A stretch of DNA of 64,000 bases from Progne subis subis (taxonomy: Eukaryota; Chordata; Aves; Passeriformes; Hirundinidae): NCBI GenBank assembly GCA_022316685.1, contig JAKJHU010000763.1, positions 1 to 64,000 on the forward strand, in the 5' to 3' direction. Each line of letters starts with the position of its first letter. Within the stretch, counting starts at the first letter, position 1. The translations under genes were made by a program, and so were the position numbers. The notes beneath the pieces are model-generated. The model was not told the origin of the DNA, did not search any database, and worked only from the letters and a program-made list of their open reading frames with translations. Below are positions 16,693 to 29,414 of this stretch, piece by piece.

Positions 16693-19600
16693 GCCAGGGG
16701 CTGGGGATGCCTTTCACCTGCTCATTCTCCTGTGCCTGCCCCTCCAGCAGTGCTGCCCACAGGCCTGAAGCTGCTCAGGAGGTGCCGCCCCCTCCCAGCA
16801 GCTTCTGACACACCTGGGCTTCACCTGGCAGGGCCCTGAGGCACCACAGGGCTGTGCAGACAAATGCCAGCCCAAAGGAAACAAGACAGCCCTGAAACTG
16901 GCAGGAACACAACTCTCATGAGGCACAACTGCTGCCTTTTGTGATCACCTGGAAGAGCTGCTTCCTCAGAGGTCTTTGCAGGGGCTCAGACACTGCTGCT
17001 TAGCCTGGATTGGGGGTGAGCAAGAGCGGGAAGAGCTCTTCTCTGTATCACAGAGATCTTTGTTTTTTCTTTTCCTTGTTTGTTTGTTTTACCTCATGCT
17101 ACCTCATAGCATGGTTGTATCTCAGTAGCCTCTTGCTCGAGCACATTCATCACTGGCGTGATGGAAGCCAATTCCAGATGAGCCCAGGAAGAGCAGTGCC
17201 CCCTCCTGCTGTCCCCAGCACCTTTCCCGTGGGATGCAGGCAGTGTGACAAGCCCAGGGATGCTGTGGTACCCAGGCTCTCCCCAGCTGAGCCCCAGTGT
17301 GCAGCCAGGCCTGGCAGAGCTCTTGTGTCTTGAGTACCTCTGCATGGAGAGCAGGGCCAGCTTAATGGCTTTAACGGTGTCCCTGACATATCCTTGACCA
17401 GGACACTTTTGCAGGAAAGATTCTGTACTTAACAACCTCCTGTCTTCTAATAAATAATTCTCTCTTAAACAAACTCTTTCCTGTCTGGGCTCTGTTTTTT
17501 TATCACTGCAGATGTTATAAGGGATCTCTGCTCCACCAGCAGTACCACACCATGGCTTAGCTTTCCCTGGGACAGAGATCCTTCTGGATGAAAATTGTCT
17601 TTTCTCTGTCTTCCTGAACCAGAGAGGGGCAACTTGAGTGGTCAGTCCAAGACCGACAAAGATGGGTGTTTGAGTTTTCTGTAGGCTCAGCATGGTGGAT
17701 GAAGGACACAAAGTGTGATGCATTTTACCAGCTTAGAGAACGGCTGCTCTAAATGCTGGAGCTCAGTTTCCTCCTTGATGTAAGACCAGGATAAAAACCA
17801 CCATGGTTTTGTCTGACTTTGGTTCTGCAAAATTGACATATAAGTACAGTGGAAAACCTATTTAAAATAAATTCCTTTCTTAGGGAAAAGACCTGCTATG
17901 CAATGTATCCTGAGTAACTCCAGCTTTGGCCTTTTTTCAGCATTTTTTTGGGACATGTCCTTGACAACAAAAAATTTCCAATTCACAGAGTAAGTTTTTA
18001 AGACACTCTCTCCCCTGGCATGAGTGAGCAGAGCTGTGAGGCCCTGGTTCATGCCTTTTGGATAGCAGGTCCTGAAATAAGCTGGGTTTGCTGCTGTACA
18101 ATGGTTTTATTGCTGACCAGCTCCAGTAGCAGATCTCACCCTGCTTTGAGGACAGACCGCATCAGTTTGGGGGGCACTCAGTCACCTTCTGCAGCTCCTC
18201 TCAAGGAGAAGTTCAAATATTAAAGGAAAACACAAATTTGAAACACATTTTACATTAATCAGCGAAACTGATGTAATAAATTATTCTATCTAATCAGGAA
18301 TTAGAAGACAACTTACAGGGTTCCTTTCAAAGATCGTTATTAATGATTTGAAATTTAAGAGTCTTAAATACCACATATGGGAAATTACTTTAAAGCACTC
18401 GTAGGCCTAATTTTTTTCCCCAGATATGTTTGGTATGTCTCACCTAAATTCATCAGCTGGAGGGGCAGGATGAATGCTCTCATGTCCCAGGGGTTTCTCA
18501 GCACTGCATGTTGTCACACTCCTTTTCTGAGCTTGTCTCCTGGCAGAGGACAGGGTCACAGGTCCCCACACCACCAGGGCCATTACACCTGTGTTTAGAG
18601 TAATGAAGAAAAAGTTTCACTTTCCTGATGATGAAAAGGACAAGGCCACTGAAGGGAAGCCAAAGAGAAGCTGGAGCCCAAGGACTGGGGAGTGGGGCAC
18701 ATTCTTCATGGAAAGCAACAGCAGCAATGCCTTTCATTGAGTTCAGCAGGACTGAGCTACCCCTGAGCAGGACAGCAAAACAGGCACAGGTCAAATGCCT
18801 CTGCTGCAGTGTCTCAGGTCCTGAGCCCAACCTCAGTCTCAGAATACACCACAGACTCTGCTAGATCTGGAGTTCCCTGCTAGTTTGAAGAGCCTTTATC
18901 TACACCAACATTTTACTCTGCTGCTGAAGAACCTTAGACATTACCTCATGCATAAGTATGTAACAGTGTTAATCTAGGAAATATTTTTAGAGAACAAAAT
19001 CAACTGGTTCAAAACTTAATTAATCTTATTTCCTTTCCAAATGGTTTCCTTCAAATGGTACTTGAAATAGTTTTACTTTCCCCCATTGTCTCTCTAATAT
19101 ACTGATGAACTTTTCCTTCTGAGCTGCTCTTTGTTTTGTCTGCTCATCCAACCATCTCTTCTGATAATTAAGCAAGTTAATAATATAGTGATCTTTAAAA
19201 ATTAAACTCCTTTTCTTGTTAAACAAAAGCAGAACTTTCATTGTTGTTTAAAGGTGTGGGGTTTTTTTTAACTTTCTTAATTTAAAATAACAATTACTGC
19301 ATTTGGAAGTAGTGGCAACACTTGAGAACCCACCTGCCACAGAGTTAGTAAAATTATTTTATATTAACCACAAAGGTTTTGCATTAGATAACATAATGAG
19401 ATTTTTTCTAGGGAGTTTCAATCAGCAGATCTCATGATCACATAATTGGGGCAGACTGAGCAAAACAGAGCGAAGGAAATCATGAAGTAGTCAGGATTAT
19501 GGGTGCTGCTCTTGCCAGCTCATGTTCTCTTCTGCTTGGATGATCCCTCCAGCTCAGCCTGTGACACATCACAAACCTCAATCTCCTTGGAGTTGCTGTG

Positions 19601-20242
19601 GCCTTTTCTGCAGAGTCCATCAGCATTCCAGGTGCACGAGGGAGGCAGTGGCAGGTCCCTGACACTCCTGCAAAGCCAACATCTCCCCAGGCTTTCCCAC
19701 TGGACATCACTTGCTGAGGGTCCCTCTCCTCCTCAGTGTTCCCCCACAAGTTGCACTCTGTAGAGCAGGAGACTGCACCTGCCCAGGCACACACCTGGCT
19801 CCAGGTGACCTGTGCTGCTCACCCAGTTCAGAGCACATCCCTCTGAGGGGTTACTGAACCAGCTCCAAATCAGCAGCATTTTCAGTAAAGGCAGAATTCT
19901 CCCATCAGATAGCAGCCCACTCAGGGTTTAAATTCTACTTAGGAGGAAAATGTGTTAAGCACACTGATATCTATTAAATACACACACAGACACACACAAA
20001 TATGCATGAAAGATATAGACACACATAAATACATGCATAGATTATGGATAGTTAGAGCTATATCCAGCAGTTCATGTTTGTCATATTAAAGCTCCCTGGC
20101 AAACAGCCTGAGCTGCTGAGAATGAGGCCAGCACCAGTGAGCTCAGGGAACACCTCATGCTGTGAAGCAGGCTTAGAGCACACAGCAATCGCCCTTGCCA
20201 AGGCAAAAAACTGGCAAATGCTGAGGAGATGAAAACCCTGAC
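16693..20242. other. Flank, no gene recognised
   Basis: Contains an AATAAA near 17448 in a context (CTAATAAATAATTCTCTC) that could be the end of another old LTR, but no second copy or TSD was found. A 209-codon minus-strand frame at 17094-17723 has no recognisable domain. A CA/TA-rich simple stretch lies at about 19977-20045. Confidence 0.45.
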
Positions 20243-20887
20243 TGTCGGAGTCCAGGGCATTCCTTTGGTTGCCCTGGAGAGTCAGAGACCTGGACAGAGG
20301 GGTCTGGGACCCTGGCACAGAGCCCAGGAAGACACTGGCTTTGATCCCAGACCATGGGGGAAGCTTCCTACATTGCAAGATGAATTACAGGCCACAAGAG
20401 TGTGAAAGATAGTAGTTTAGCTTATCACAGGGTGAAAAAACAGTAAATTTAGGTTTCTAGCATTGAAGTGAATGGAGGCAAGATGGAGGATTTTGGGTGT
20501 TGTCTCTTGCTTCTTCTTTCTTCTTCCTTCACTCCGTTTGTTGTAGTGACAATGGCACAAAGTAGTTTAAGGAGATTGGGTCAGAGTAGAGATGACCTGT
20601 TTAGTATAGGTAGAAGGTATTGGCAAATAACTATAAATAAAGAGTACGTAACAATTAGTATAAGAGGAAGTGACAGCCCAGTGCGGGGGGAATCATCAGA
20701 TGCCCAAGCAGCTGCACAGATCTTAGTTGGGCACTGAGAGAATTGTAAGATAAGAAACAATAAACAGAGCATGCAACCTTGAAAATCAGAACCTGAAGAC
20801 TCCGTCTCTTTCTTGCGTCCAGCTCAGGGCTTTGCAGAAGGCAAAAAGACTCTAAAACCACCTGAATCTTGGGGACAAAACCCGAGA
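20243..20887 (+). repeat. Solo LTR family M, copy M2
   Basis: A 645-bp unit in inverted orientation to 8460-9103, starting TGTCGGAGTCC and ending near CCCGAGA. The 5-mer CTGAC flanks both sides (20238-20242, 20888-20892). An AATAAA near 20757 fixes the plus orientation. The terminal CA seems degraded, as in copy M1, so the end is good to a few bases. Confidence 0.75.
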
Positions 20888-22308
20888 CTGACAGTCTTGT
20901 TCATGCAAGCACTTCCAAGAGCTAACCACTCCCCTGGGTACTGCCTGACCCCTCTTGTGAGTGGGGAGCAAACAATCTGGGTGGAGAGCAGTGGTGAAGA
21001 ACTGCTGAGCAATGGCATCAGAGGAAACCAGACTCCAGTCCCTTGGCCACAACAAGAGGGAGAGGAGGCAGCTGCTAAAACTTCACTAAAAGCTATACAA
21101 AGATCTCAAGTCTTTGAAGGCTGCCATGGAAATGCAGAAAGGTTTAAGCAGCTGACAAAGATTACAGAGCTGGATGGAGCTTGCCAGGCAAGATGAGACA
21201 AGAGGTGGGAAAAAAATTAATCACCAGAATGGTTAAAGGAAATTAAAAGTATATGTGCAAGAAAGTGCTGGGAAGAGAAAGCAGGCCTGGGAATAACCAC
21301 TGAGTGGGATGGCATTAATGATGATTCAAAAGTGGTGAAAAAGTTACTGAAAGTTGGGCTGCCTACAGATCCAGGCATTTACCTTGATACCAGAAGCCTT
21401 CATGAAATGCCAATAAAAATTCCAGCCACCAGGTTCTGAAGCTGATCTCTGCTCTGACTGCCCAGAGCCCAGGCTTAGTTACCTCCCTGCCCTCCTGCAA
21501 AATGGGTCTGAGAGAAAAATCACTGTAGTCACAGAAAGGTCAACGAAAACGAATGAGCCCATCAAGCCTGATCATATTGCATCCTGGAACACACAGGTGA
21601 CTGGCTAGGCAGCAGTGGCTTAAACTGCTTTTACTTATTGTCTAAACCTTGGGCTAAACCCATGTAATTTCTGTATATCCAGAAAGAAACCATGGAGTTG
21701 TACTTGGAATTTGTGATGGGATGGTTTGTGTTGGTTCACATCAAGAGTGGGTAACAGTGCTCAGCCAAACACCTCCTCTGTGCCCAAGAGGGCTCTGGGC
21801 TGTGAATTTCTCAGCAGAATCAACCAGGAGTTTAGCAGCAAACATGTTCCCCTGTCTCACAAGTTGTCCTAGAACAAAAACCTCCTAACCCAAACAGCTC
21901 CAGTATCATCTACTCCTTTAAAAACCGAATGCTGTGCTATAAAATAAAGTGATGAGTGCCTAAAAGTGCATGAAAAATAGAGAGTATGGGTAAAAAAGGA
22001 AAGGCAAAGCATTTTAGGCATGAAAGACAATTGCACATGAATTACTTTTAAAGTCCCTGTTCCTTTTAAAAGTCCAATCTGAAGCCCCATGTTGAACACT
22101 GGAGCTGCAGGTTGCAGGGAGACATCTGTACAATGTGGCCCTGCCTTGCTGCACAGCACCTGCCAGAGGCAATGAGGAAGATAAACAAGAAAATTTGTCT
22201 CTTTTGAAAATCTGATGAAGAGAGAAATTAATTAGAACAAATGATTGTAGAATAAGCATTTTCTTCTTGCTATATAATAATGCATCAGGGGGTGAATGGG
22301 ATGGGGAG
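20888..22308. other. Flank, no gene recognised
   Basis: A 127-codon frame at 20813-21196 starts inside the LTR and has no recognisable domain. Nothing else is supported. Confidence 0.45.
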
Positions 22309-23066
22309 TGTAATGGTTTTAATTTAATAAAACCGGGCAGAAACACCAATTAATGTAGGGGTTTTAGTATTTATTCTCTTTCTGTGGGAGGGAGAGATTA
22401 GGAGAAAAAAAAGGCTTAAGCTTAAAAATGAACAAAAAATAGTTTTATTAACACAAACTAAAAGAATGAAAAAAAAGGTGAGAAAAAGAAAACTTAAACT
22501 AAAACAGAATGACACTTTAGAACATGCTTCTCTCTTCTTACAAACTATTAACTTTCTTATTAAAAAACATAGAAAAACACAACTTGAGATTTTCAGTCAG
22601 CTTCACTATTTAGGCATAATCACTCATTACTTTTTAGGAGAAGAGTCTCTCTAAGGTTTTATTTTTTTATGAGGATGTTTGCCACAAGACAAAACAGTCC
22701 AGTGCTCCTAATGTCACACATCTGCTGCCGCCCGAAGTTTTCGCAGACTGTGATGTTCTATCAGCAAAGCTTCTCAGTGTATCTGGGGTACTATTTACAA
22801 ATACTTATTCTAGTCTAAAATCATCTTTGTCTCAAAGGCTGAGACCTCCTTTTAACCCAGGAGCGAGGGTTTTAAAGTTCCCAAATAAATCTCAATTACA
22901 TCAGTCCTCAATTTTGATTAGAATAGCATTCTACCCAACAGCACTAAGATGCTACAAAGAACAGTCCATTTCTCCATAGTTTACCTTAGAGAAGTCTCAT
23001 TAAAAATGTTCACTTCTTTAATCCTATTCCAATATTATTAGTTCTTTCACTTCTAATCTAACTGAC
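22309..23066 (-). repeat. Solo LTR family D, copy D2, 3' part (split by ERV1)
   Basis: Inverted match of about 550-1343. It starts TGTAATGG on plus after the TSD GGGAG (22304-22308). The rest of the same LTR resumes at 31384 beyond ERV1, and the second GGGAG lies at 32126-32130. The LTR had therefore settled here before ERV1 arrived. Confidence 0.9.
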
Positions 23067-23730
23067 TGTTTCTGGGGTGACTGTGTATCCCCAATCGTCT
23101 GTTGGGTGCAGGGGGGAGGGCAAGCGCGGTTTGTTTTTCCCCAGGAAAACTCTGCTCCTCCGAGTGACCTTGAAGCAGGGGAGCTGGAACTCGGCAAGAC
23201 TGAAGAAGCTCTGTTGTTTTTTTTCCCCGGCAGTTAGTTAGTTTAGTGCTAGCGTAGTTAGATGCTGTAGAATAGCTGAAGCTTTTTTTGCTTTTTTTTT
23301 CTTTTGCTTTTTTTTTTTTTTTTTCTTTTTCTTTTTTTTCCTTTTTTTCCTTTTTTTCTTTTTTTGCCCTCTCCTCGGAATTGTTCCAACCTCTCCAGAC
23401 TAAGGACCTGGGGAAGCACCGGGGGCCTCCACAGGGGACCCACCCCACCAAGACCAGCCCTGCACATCTCCTTTTCTCCCAACGCCAGTGGAGACGGAGC
23501 GGTAGAGCACAGTGATGATCTTCAAGAGGAGAGACTTTCTTTAAGTTTGTTATCCCTCCGTAAGCAGCACGAAGCTCTTGTCATCGGGTATTGTGCTGGG
23601 AGTGCTTTGCCTGTTTAATAAACAGGTTTTTTCCACTTCTCTCTGAGGAAGTCTTTTCCCAAACCAGTTGGGGGAGGGGAGGGGGGCCCCTTGGGAGGAT
23701 TTCTCCCAAAATCAGCCTGAAACCACCACA
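23067..23730 (+). repeat. ERV1 5' LTR
   Basis: 664 bp from TGTTTCTGGGG to AACCACCACA. A long T-rich tract (about 23282-23365) lies in the middle and an AATAAA polyadenylation signal lies at 23617-23622. The 3' LTR (30010-31383) has the same parts once the nested LTR is removed. Confidence 0.92.
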
Positions 23731-23737
23731 AACTTCT

Positions 23738-23755
23738 TGGCGCCCAGATGTGGGG
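23738..23755 (+). other. ERV1 primer binding site, lysine-tRNA-like
   Basis: TGGCGCCCAGATGTGGGG lies seven bases after the LTR. The start TGGCGCCC and the GTGGGG end resemble the lysine-tRNA sites of betaretrovirus-type elements. ERV2 has a close variant. Confidence 0.75.
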
Positions 23756-23809
23756 CTCGAGAGGGAGTGGAAAAACCCTGTACTGATTAATATTTAGCAG
23801 CCAGTAACT

Positions 23810-24255
23810 ATGCTGCTTAAACTCATGTCTCTTGGGGTGGAGGCCTTGATGTGTTTTGGATCTTTAGGCTTCTTTGAGGTCTTAATACCTTTGTGGTCCT
23901 TAGGTTTATTTGCATATCCAGAGATAGCCCCAATATTGTCACTAATACGCAGTTTTTACAGTAGAGGGACACGGATTAGAGTAGCTATTGGCTTGGTTTA
24001 ATGATAATAATTTGTAGGAAGTTTATAAAGGTGCTGAGATCTTTTCCTAGTATGTATGGGTCATGGTCATGGTTACTCACCCTGTTTGTGGGAGGAGGAG
24101 CAGAGGATGAAGCGTTGCAGTCTTTCGTTTCCTTCTTCTCCTCTGAATCGGTTGAATCCTTGTTGGAGAATGTTCAGTTTCCCCTGAGTGTTAGAGACCA
24201 TCTTTCTGGTATGTCATCTGGTAAGCCTCCTCTATACAGTCTGCAGCTTCTCTAG
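23810..24255 (+). pseudogene. ERV1 hydrophobic leader reading frame (function unknown)
   Basis: Between the primer site and gag there is a hydrophobic frame of 63 codons from 23810, containing GFFEVLIPLWSLGLF. After a stop and frame change near 24000 it continues with a segment starting MIIICRKFIKVL, which passes into more polar sequence (SSESVESLLENVQFPL). ERV2 holds the counterpart as one open frame of 132 codons (47022-47420), so the similarity is kept at protein level in two proviruses. I do not recognise the family. It could be an accessory membrane protein, the N-terminal part of Gag, or a non-coding leader that happens to stay open. Confidence 0.45.
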
Positions 24256-25688
24256 AATATGGGCTGAGATTTCTAGAGGGGCTGATGAAACTCCTGACCC
24301 AGGCAGAGGAAATCCTGAGTGGTGTGGAGAATGGGAGGATATGGGCCAACTCCTCAAGGAATTCTCTGACCCTGTAGTCTGGGATTTTCCACGGGAACAA
24401 ATTCAGAATCCAGTGGAGCTGGGGAAATACCTGAAAGACAGGTACCATGATGGCTCTAAGGGGGAGAAGATGGCTGCAGTAAGCTGGGCCCTGGCATATG
24501 CTTATCGCACATTGCTAGAGACTGTAGGGCAGCAGACAGAGGCAGGGGGGAAGGGATACAAATCAACAGCTACCCCAGTCACTCAGGCTGCAGCCAACAC
24601 CCCAGTTATGAAGCCAGCAGCTAAACTAGAACCTGAGCCTGAGTCGGCAGCTAAACCAGGCAGTAAGCCTAAGCCCCTGGCAGTTGCTCCAGCAAAGAAG
24701 CACACACACAAAACCGATTGACCAGTGGACGATGATGACCCAAGAGAAGGACCTTCACCAAAATCAGAAGCCAAAGCTTCTAGCACAGGATCAGAAGCCA
24801 ATATTGATTCCTTTTCCCTGAAGGACCTTCGGGGCCTAAGAAAGGATTAACGGCGATTAACCTGATGAATGTATAATTAGTTGGTTAGTCGGTCTTTGGG
24901 ATGCTGCAGGCGAGGCTACAATTCTGGACGGCACTGAAGCGAGACATCTGGGATCCCTGTCACATGATCTAGTCATCGACCAGGAGATGATGAGAGAGGC
25001 TAGTCCTTGCAGTCTCTGAATACAGGTCCTAGGAAGTGTGGCAGAAAGATACTTGTGTGCAGATGATCTCTATATGCAGCAAACCCCATAGAAGACCATA
25101 GAACAAGGGATTCAACGCTTGAGAGAAATGGCAGTGGCAGAGATGGTCTTCTCAGATGACATAAACACTAGGAACCCAGACTTGGTATCATGTACATCTG
25201 TGATGTGGCGAAAACTTATACGACTCGGGCCATTAGAATATGCTTCTGCTTTAGCAGTAATGAAGCGGGAGGACATGGAGGAGACGGTGCTTGATATGGC
25301 AAAGAAGCTCCGAGCATATGCAGATGCTGTGCATGGCCCAACACACACCAGAATCGCAGCTGTAGAAACATGTCTACAGACACTAGAGGATAAGATAGAT
25401 GAGAATCATAAGAAACTCAGGGAGGAGATTAGAGAGGACCTTCTCCAAATCTCAGCAGTACAGATCAGACGTTCTGGTACCCAACATAGACACTCCCCGG
25501 GTAGGGAGAGAGGGTACACTCCACGCGCTGAGCTGTGGTTCTTCCTGCGGGATTGCGGAGAAAATATGAACAGATGGGATGGAAAATCTACGGCTGCCCT
25601 GGCACAACGGGTGCGTGAATTGAAGGAAGTCAAGACTCAAAGAGGGAGTTTCACCAAAAGGGAAGCGGCTCCAGTTGCCCGTAGCTGA
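24188..25688 (+). pseudogene. gag: ERV1 gag remnant
   Basis: The first part (to about 24721) contains EWEDMGQLLKEFSDPVVWDF and MAAVSWALAYAYRTLLETVG, then an alanine-, proline- and lysine-rich stretch ending KKHTHKTD before a stop. Stops and shifts follow at 24720-25110. The second part (25119-25688) includes WRKLIRLGPLEYASALAVMK and a predicted coiled coil, TCLQTLEDKIDENHKKLREE. No CCHC zinc knuckle is visible, in line with class III or spuma-like Gag rather than ERVK. Gag would form the particle core. It is assigned from position before the protease and from the parallel sequence in ERV2, as the Gag itself is not a family I recognise by motif. Confidence 0.65.
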
Positions 25689-25779
25689 ACTGCCAGGTAT
25701 GACGATGATGACATGTCCGACCCCCTTGAAGGAACCTCTAAGACATATGCTCAAGGAAAGAAGGATAACCAGGCTTAGA

Positions 25780-26390
25780 GGGGCCCTGCCTCTAGCCAGG
25801 TAGAGGCTAGGGAAAACCGCGTATTTTGGACTGTGTGGATTCGTTGGCCTGGCACATCTGAACCACAAAGATATGAGGCCTTGGTTGATACTGGTGCACA
25901 GTGCACATTAATGCCATCAAGACATGTAGGGGCAGAATCTGTCTCTATTGCTGGCGTGACGGGGGCATGACAGGATTTTACTTTGGTGGAAGCAGATGTG
26001 AGCCTAACTGGAAAGGAGTGGGAGAAACACCCTATTGTGACTGGCCCAGAGGCCCCATGCATTTTGGGCATAGATTACCTCCGAAGTGGATATTTCAAAG
26101 ACCCGAAAGGACTCAGGTGGGCATTCAGGATAGCGGCTGTAGTGACAGAGGGCATCTGGCAATTGAACACCTTGCCTGGACTGTCCGAGAATCCATCTGC
26201 AGTAGGACTCCTGAAAGTACAAGAGCAACGGGTACCAATTGCCACTTCTATAGTGCACCACCGACAGTACAGAACAACTCGAGATGCTGCGATTCCCATC
26301 CATAAGATGATTCAAGAGCTGGAGAGCCAAGGGGTGGTTAGTAAAACTCACTCCCCCTTCAACAGCCCCATCTGGCCTGTGCGTAAATCT
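25780..26390 (+). pseudogene. pro: ERV1 protease region
   Basis: An aspartic protease: the active-site motif DTGAQ is at 25887-25901, preceded by YEALV and followed by a segment with LGIDYLRSGYF. Retroviral proteases work as dimers and cut Gag-Pol. One in-frame stop (TGA about 25968) breaks the frame, which otherwise leads directly into RT in the same frame. ERV2 has the counterpart at 44394-44732. Confidence 0.75.
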
Positions 26391-28702
26391 GAAGGAGAAT
26401 GGAGATTGACTGGACTACCGTGCATTGAATGAGGTGACGCCACCAGTGAGTGCTGCCGTGCCAGACATGTTGGAGCTCCAGTATGAGCTGGAGTCCACGG
26501 CAGCAAAATGGTACGCCACAATTGACATTGCCAATGCATTTTTTTCCATTCCTTTGGCAGCAGAATGCAGGCCTCAGTTTGCCTTCACATGGAGGGGAGT
26601 GCAGTACACCTGGAACCGACTGCCCCGGGGTGGAAGCATAGTCCTACCATCTGCCATGGACTGATCCAGACTGCACTGGAAAAGGGTGAGGCTCCAGAAT
26701 ATCTACAGTATATTGATGACATCATTGTGTGGGGGAACACGGCAATGGAAGTGTTTGAGAAAGGAGAGAAGATCATCCAAATTCTCCTGAAAGCTGGTTT
26801 TGCCATCAAACAGAGCAAGGTCAAGGGACCTGCCCGAGAGATCCAGTTCCTGGGAGTAAAGTGGCAAGATGGACAGCGGCAGATTCCTACTGATGTCATC
26901 AACAAGATCACAGCGATGTCTCCACCAACCAATAAGAAGGGGACACAAGCTTTCCTAGGTGCTATAGGTTTCTGGAGGATGCATATTCCTGAGTATAGTC
27001 AGATTGTGAGCCCTCTTTACCTGGTCACCCGAAAAAAGAACGATTTCCACTGGGGCCCTGAGCAGCAACAAGCTTTTGCCCAGATCAAGCAGGAGATCAC
27101 TCATGCAGTGGCCCTTGGCCGAGTGAGGACAGGACCAGATGTGAAGAACGTGCTCTACTCAACAGCCGGGAACAATGGCCTGTCCTGGAGCCTTTGGCAG
27201 AAGGTGCCTGGGGAGACTCGAGGCCGGCCACTAGGATTTTGGAGTCGAAGCTACAGAGGGTCTGAAGCCAATTACACCCCCACTGAGAAGGAAATCTTAG
27301 CAGACTATGAAGGAGTTCAAGCCGCCTCAGAGGTGATTGGTACAGAGGTGCAACTCCTCCTGGCACCCCGACTGCCTGTGCTGGGGTGGATGTTCAAAGG
27401 GGAGGTCCCCTCCACCCATCATGCCACTGATGCCACATGGAGCCAGTGGATTGCTCTTATTACGCAGCGCGCCCGTATGGGTAAACTGAATCGCCCTGGG
27501 ATTTTGGAAATAATTACCAATTGGCCTGAGGGTGAAAATTTTGGCCTCACAGATGATGAACAAGAGCAAGTGACACGGGCTGAAGAGGCTCCACCATACA
27601 ACCAATTGCCAGCAGAGGAGACACATTATGCCCTTTTCACTGACGGTTCCTGTCGTATTGTAGGGATGAACCGGAAGTGGAAAGCAGCCGTGTGGAGTCC
27701 CACACGACAGGTTGCTGAGGCCACTGAAGGAGAGGGTGGATCAAGTCAACTTGCAGAACTCAAAGCTGTTCAATTGGCCTTGGATATTGCTGAAAGAGAG
27801 GGGTGGCCGAGGCTCTACCTCTATACCGATTCATGGATGGTAGCCAATGCTCTATGGGGATGGCTGAAGAGGTGGAAAGAGGCTAATTGGAAGTGTGGAG
27901 GGAAACCAATTTGGGCTGCTGAGGAGTGGAAAGACATTGCTACCAGGGTAGGGAGACAACCTGTGAAAGTCCGCCACGTAGATGCCCACATCCCCAAGAG
28001 TCGGGCTAATGAAGAGCATCGAAAGAACGAGCAGGTAGATCGGGCAGCAAAAATAGAAGTGTCAAGGATTGATTTAGATTGGGAACACAAGGGAGAGTTG
28101 TTTTTAGCTCGATGGGCCCATGATGCCTCAGGCCATCAGAGTAGAGATGCCACCTATAAGTGGGCACGAGACCGAGGGGTGGATCTAACCATGGACAGTA
28201 TTTCTCAGGTTATCCATGACTGTGAGACATGTTCTGCCATCAAACAGGCCAAGCGCGTGAAGCCCCTATGGTATGGCGGGCGATGGTCCAAGTATAAGTA
28301 TGGGGAAGCCTGGCAGATTGACTACATCACCCTTCCCCAAACCTGCCAAGGCAAGCGCTATGTGCTGACCATGGTGGAAGCCACCACGGGGTGGCTGGAG
28401 ACCTACCCTGTGCCCCATGCTACTGCCCGGAACACAATCCTGGGCCTAGAGAAGCAAGTCCTTTGGAGGCATCGTACCCCTGAGAGAATTGAGTCAGACA
28501 ATGGGACTCATTTCAAGAACAGCCTTATTAACACCTGGGCTAGGCAACATGGCATTGAGTGGGTGTACCATATTCCCTACCATGCACCTGCTGCAGGCAA
28601 AGTGGAGAGGCACAATGCATTGTTAAAAACCCAGTTGAAAGCATTGGCGGGGGGATCTTTCAAGAATTGGGAGCAGCATTTGGCAAAGGCCACCTGGTTG
28701 GT
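26391..28702 (+). pseudogene. pol: ERV1 pol: RT, RNase H, integrase core
   Basis: RT begins with the LNEVTPP segment, then IDIANAFFSIPL (first catalytic Asp) and YIDD at 26709-26720 (catalytic Asp pair). Two frameshifts, near 26410 and 26630, compensate each other, and the frame stays open from there to the nested LTR. The ANAFFSIPLA and FAFTWRGVQY segments are ERVL-like. RNase H shows TDGSC, an AELKAVQLAL glutamate and YTDSWM. Integrase has the HHCC finger (HDASGHQ, CETC), then the DDE triad: Asp in QIDYITL (28319), Asp in ESDNGTHF (28497) and Glu in GKVERHN (28605). This enzyme set copies the RNA genome into DNA and inserts it. The frame ends in a family E LTR at 28703 and resumes at 29415. 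Confidence 0.9.
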
Positions 28703-29414
28703 TGTATCTGGTTTTTTCCCCGCTCCGGGCGGGAGATGACCTCTGGCTAGCTCGGTCAACACAGATACAGATGTTTCCAGTTCGTTTCGGCTTCGGCTTA
28801 GCAGTTGGACCCCGTATGTCGAGACAGTCAACATCAGCAGAAGAGAAAAGGCTGGCTCTCAGCTTAGCAGGTTAAAAGATGTTTATTAGCTCCAGAGTTG
28901 AGAAGCAGAGAGCTCCGAGCTCAGAGGCGAGAGCTCAGAGGCTGGGAGCTGGGCAGCTGAGCAAGGAGCAGCTGAGCGAGGAGCTGCTCGGAGAGCTGCT
29001 GGGAGAGAGAAAGCTTTGAATCTCCCTCTCCCTTAAAAGCGGGGGAGGGGTTCCAGGGAGGATACAACAAGACAGCAAACCAGGGGATCCAGGGGGTAAC
29101 AAGGTGTGCCCACCCCCAAGCCTCGGACCAACCACCTCCAGAGGAAAAGAATTCCCCCAGGCTACCTATCTACCCGAAGCCCTCTCCCTGAGGTTTCGCA
29201 ATCTGGGAGGGACCCCTGGAGTGATAGACAGGCTGCCCCAGAGTGAGGGGGGGCAGAGGGGATGTTACATGCCATGTGAGGGGTGGGATAATTGACACAA
29301 AACACCTTTTTATACAGACGACACAAAAGGGATACAAAATTTGGGGATACAGTGAAATGAACCATAACATAAACTTCTTACAAAAACCTAATAAAACAGT
29401 TCTGCACCACCACA
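28703..29414 (-). repeat. Solo LTR family E, copy E1, inside ERV1 integrase
   Basis: A 712-bp unit starting TGTATCTGG and ending ACCACCACA on plus, with a perfect 6-bp TSD GTTGGT (28697-28702, 29415-29420). It is the inverted counterpart of 30409-31137. A six-base TSD suggests an ERVK-type source. Confidence 0.95.

Noticed and set aside
17094..17723. 209-codon minus-strand frame
   Set aside because: No domain or second copy; may overlap an old LTR-like piece but no ends were found.
21060..21200. Helix-like frame with FKQLTKITEL considered as a retroviral Gag piece
   Set aside because: Too short, no flanking retroviral order, no match to the gag regions in this window.
23053..23451. Lysine-rich minus-strand frame
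   Set aside because: Product of the T-rich tract in the ERV1 LTR; the repeated tract explains it.
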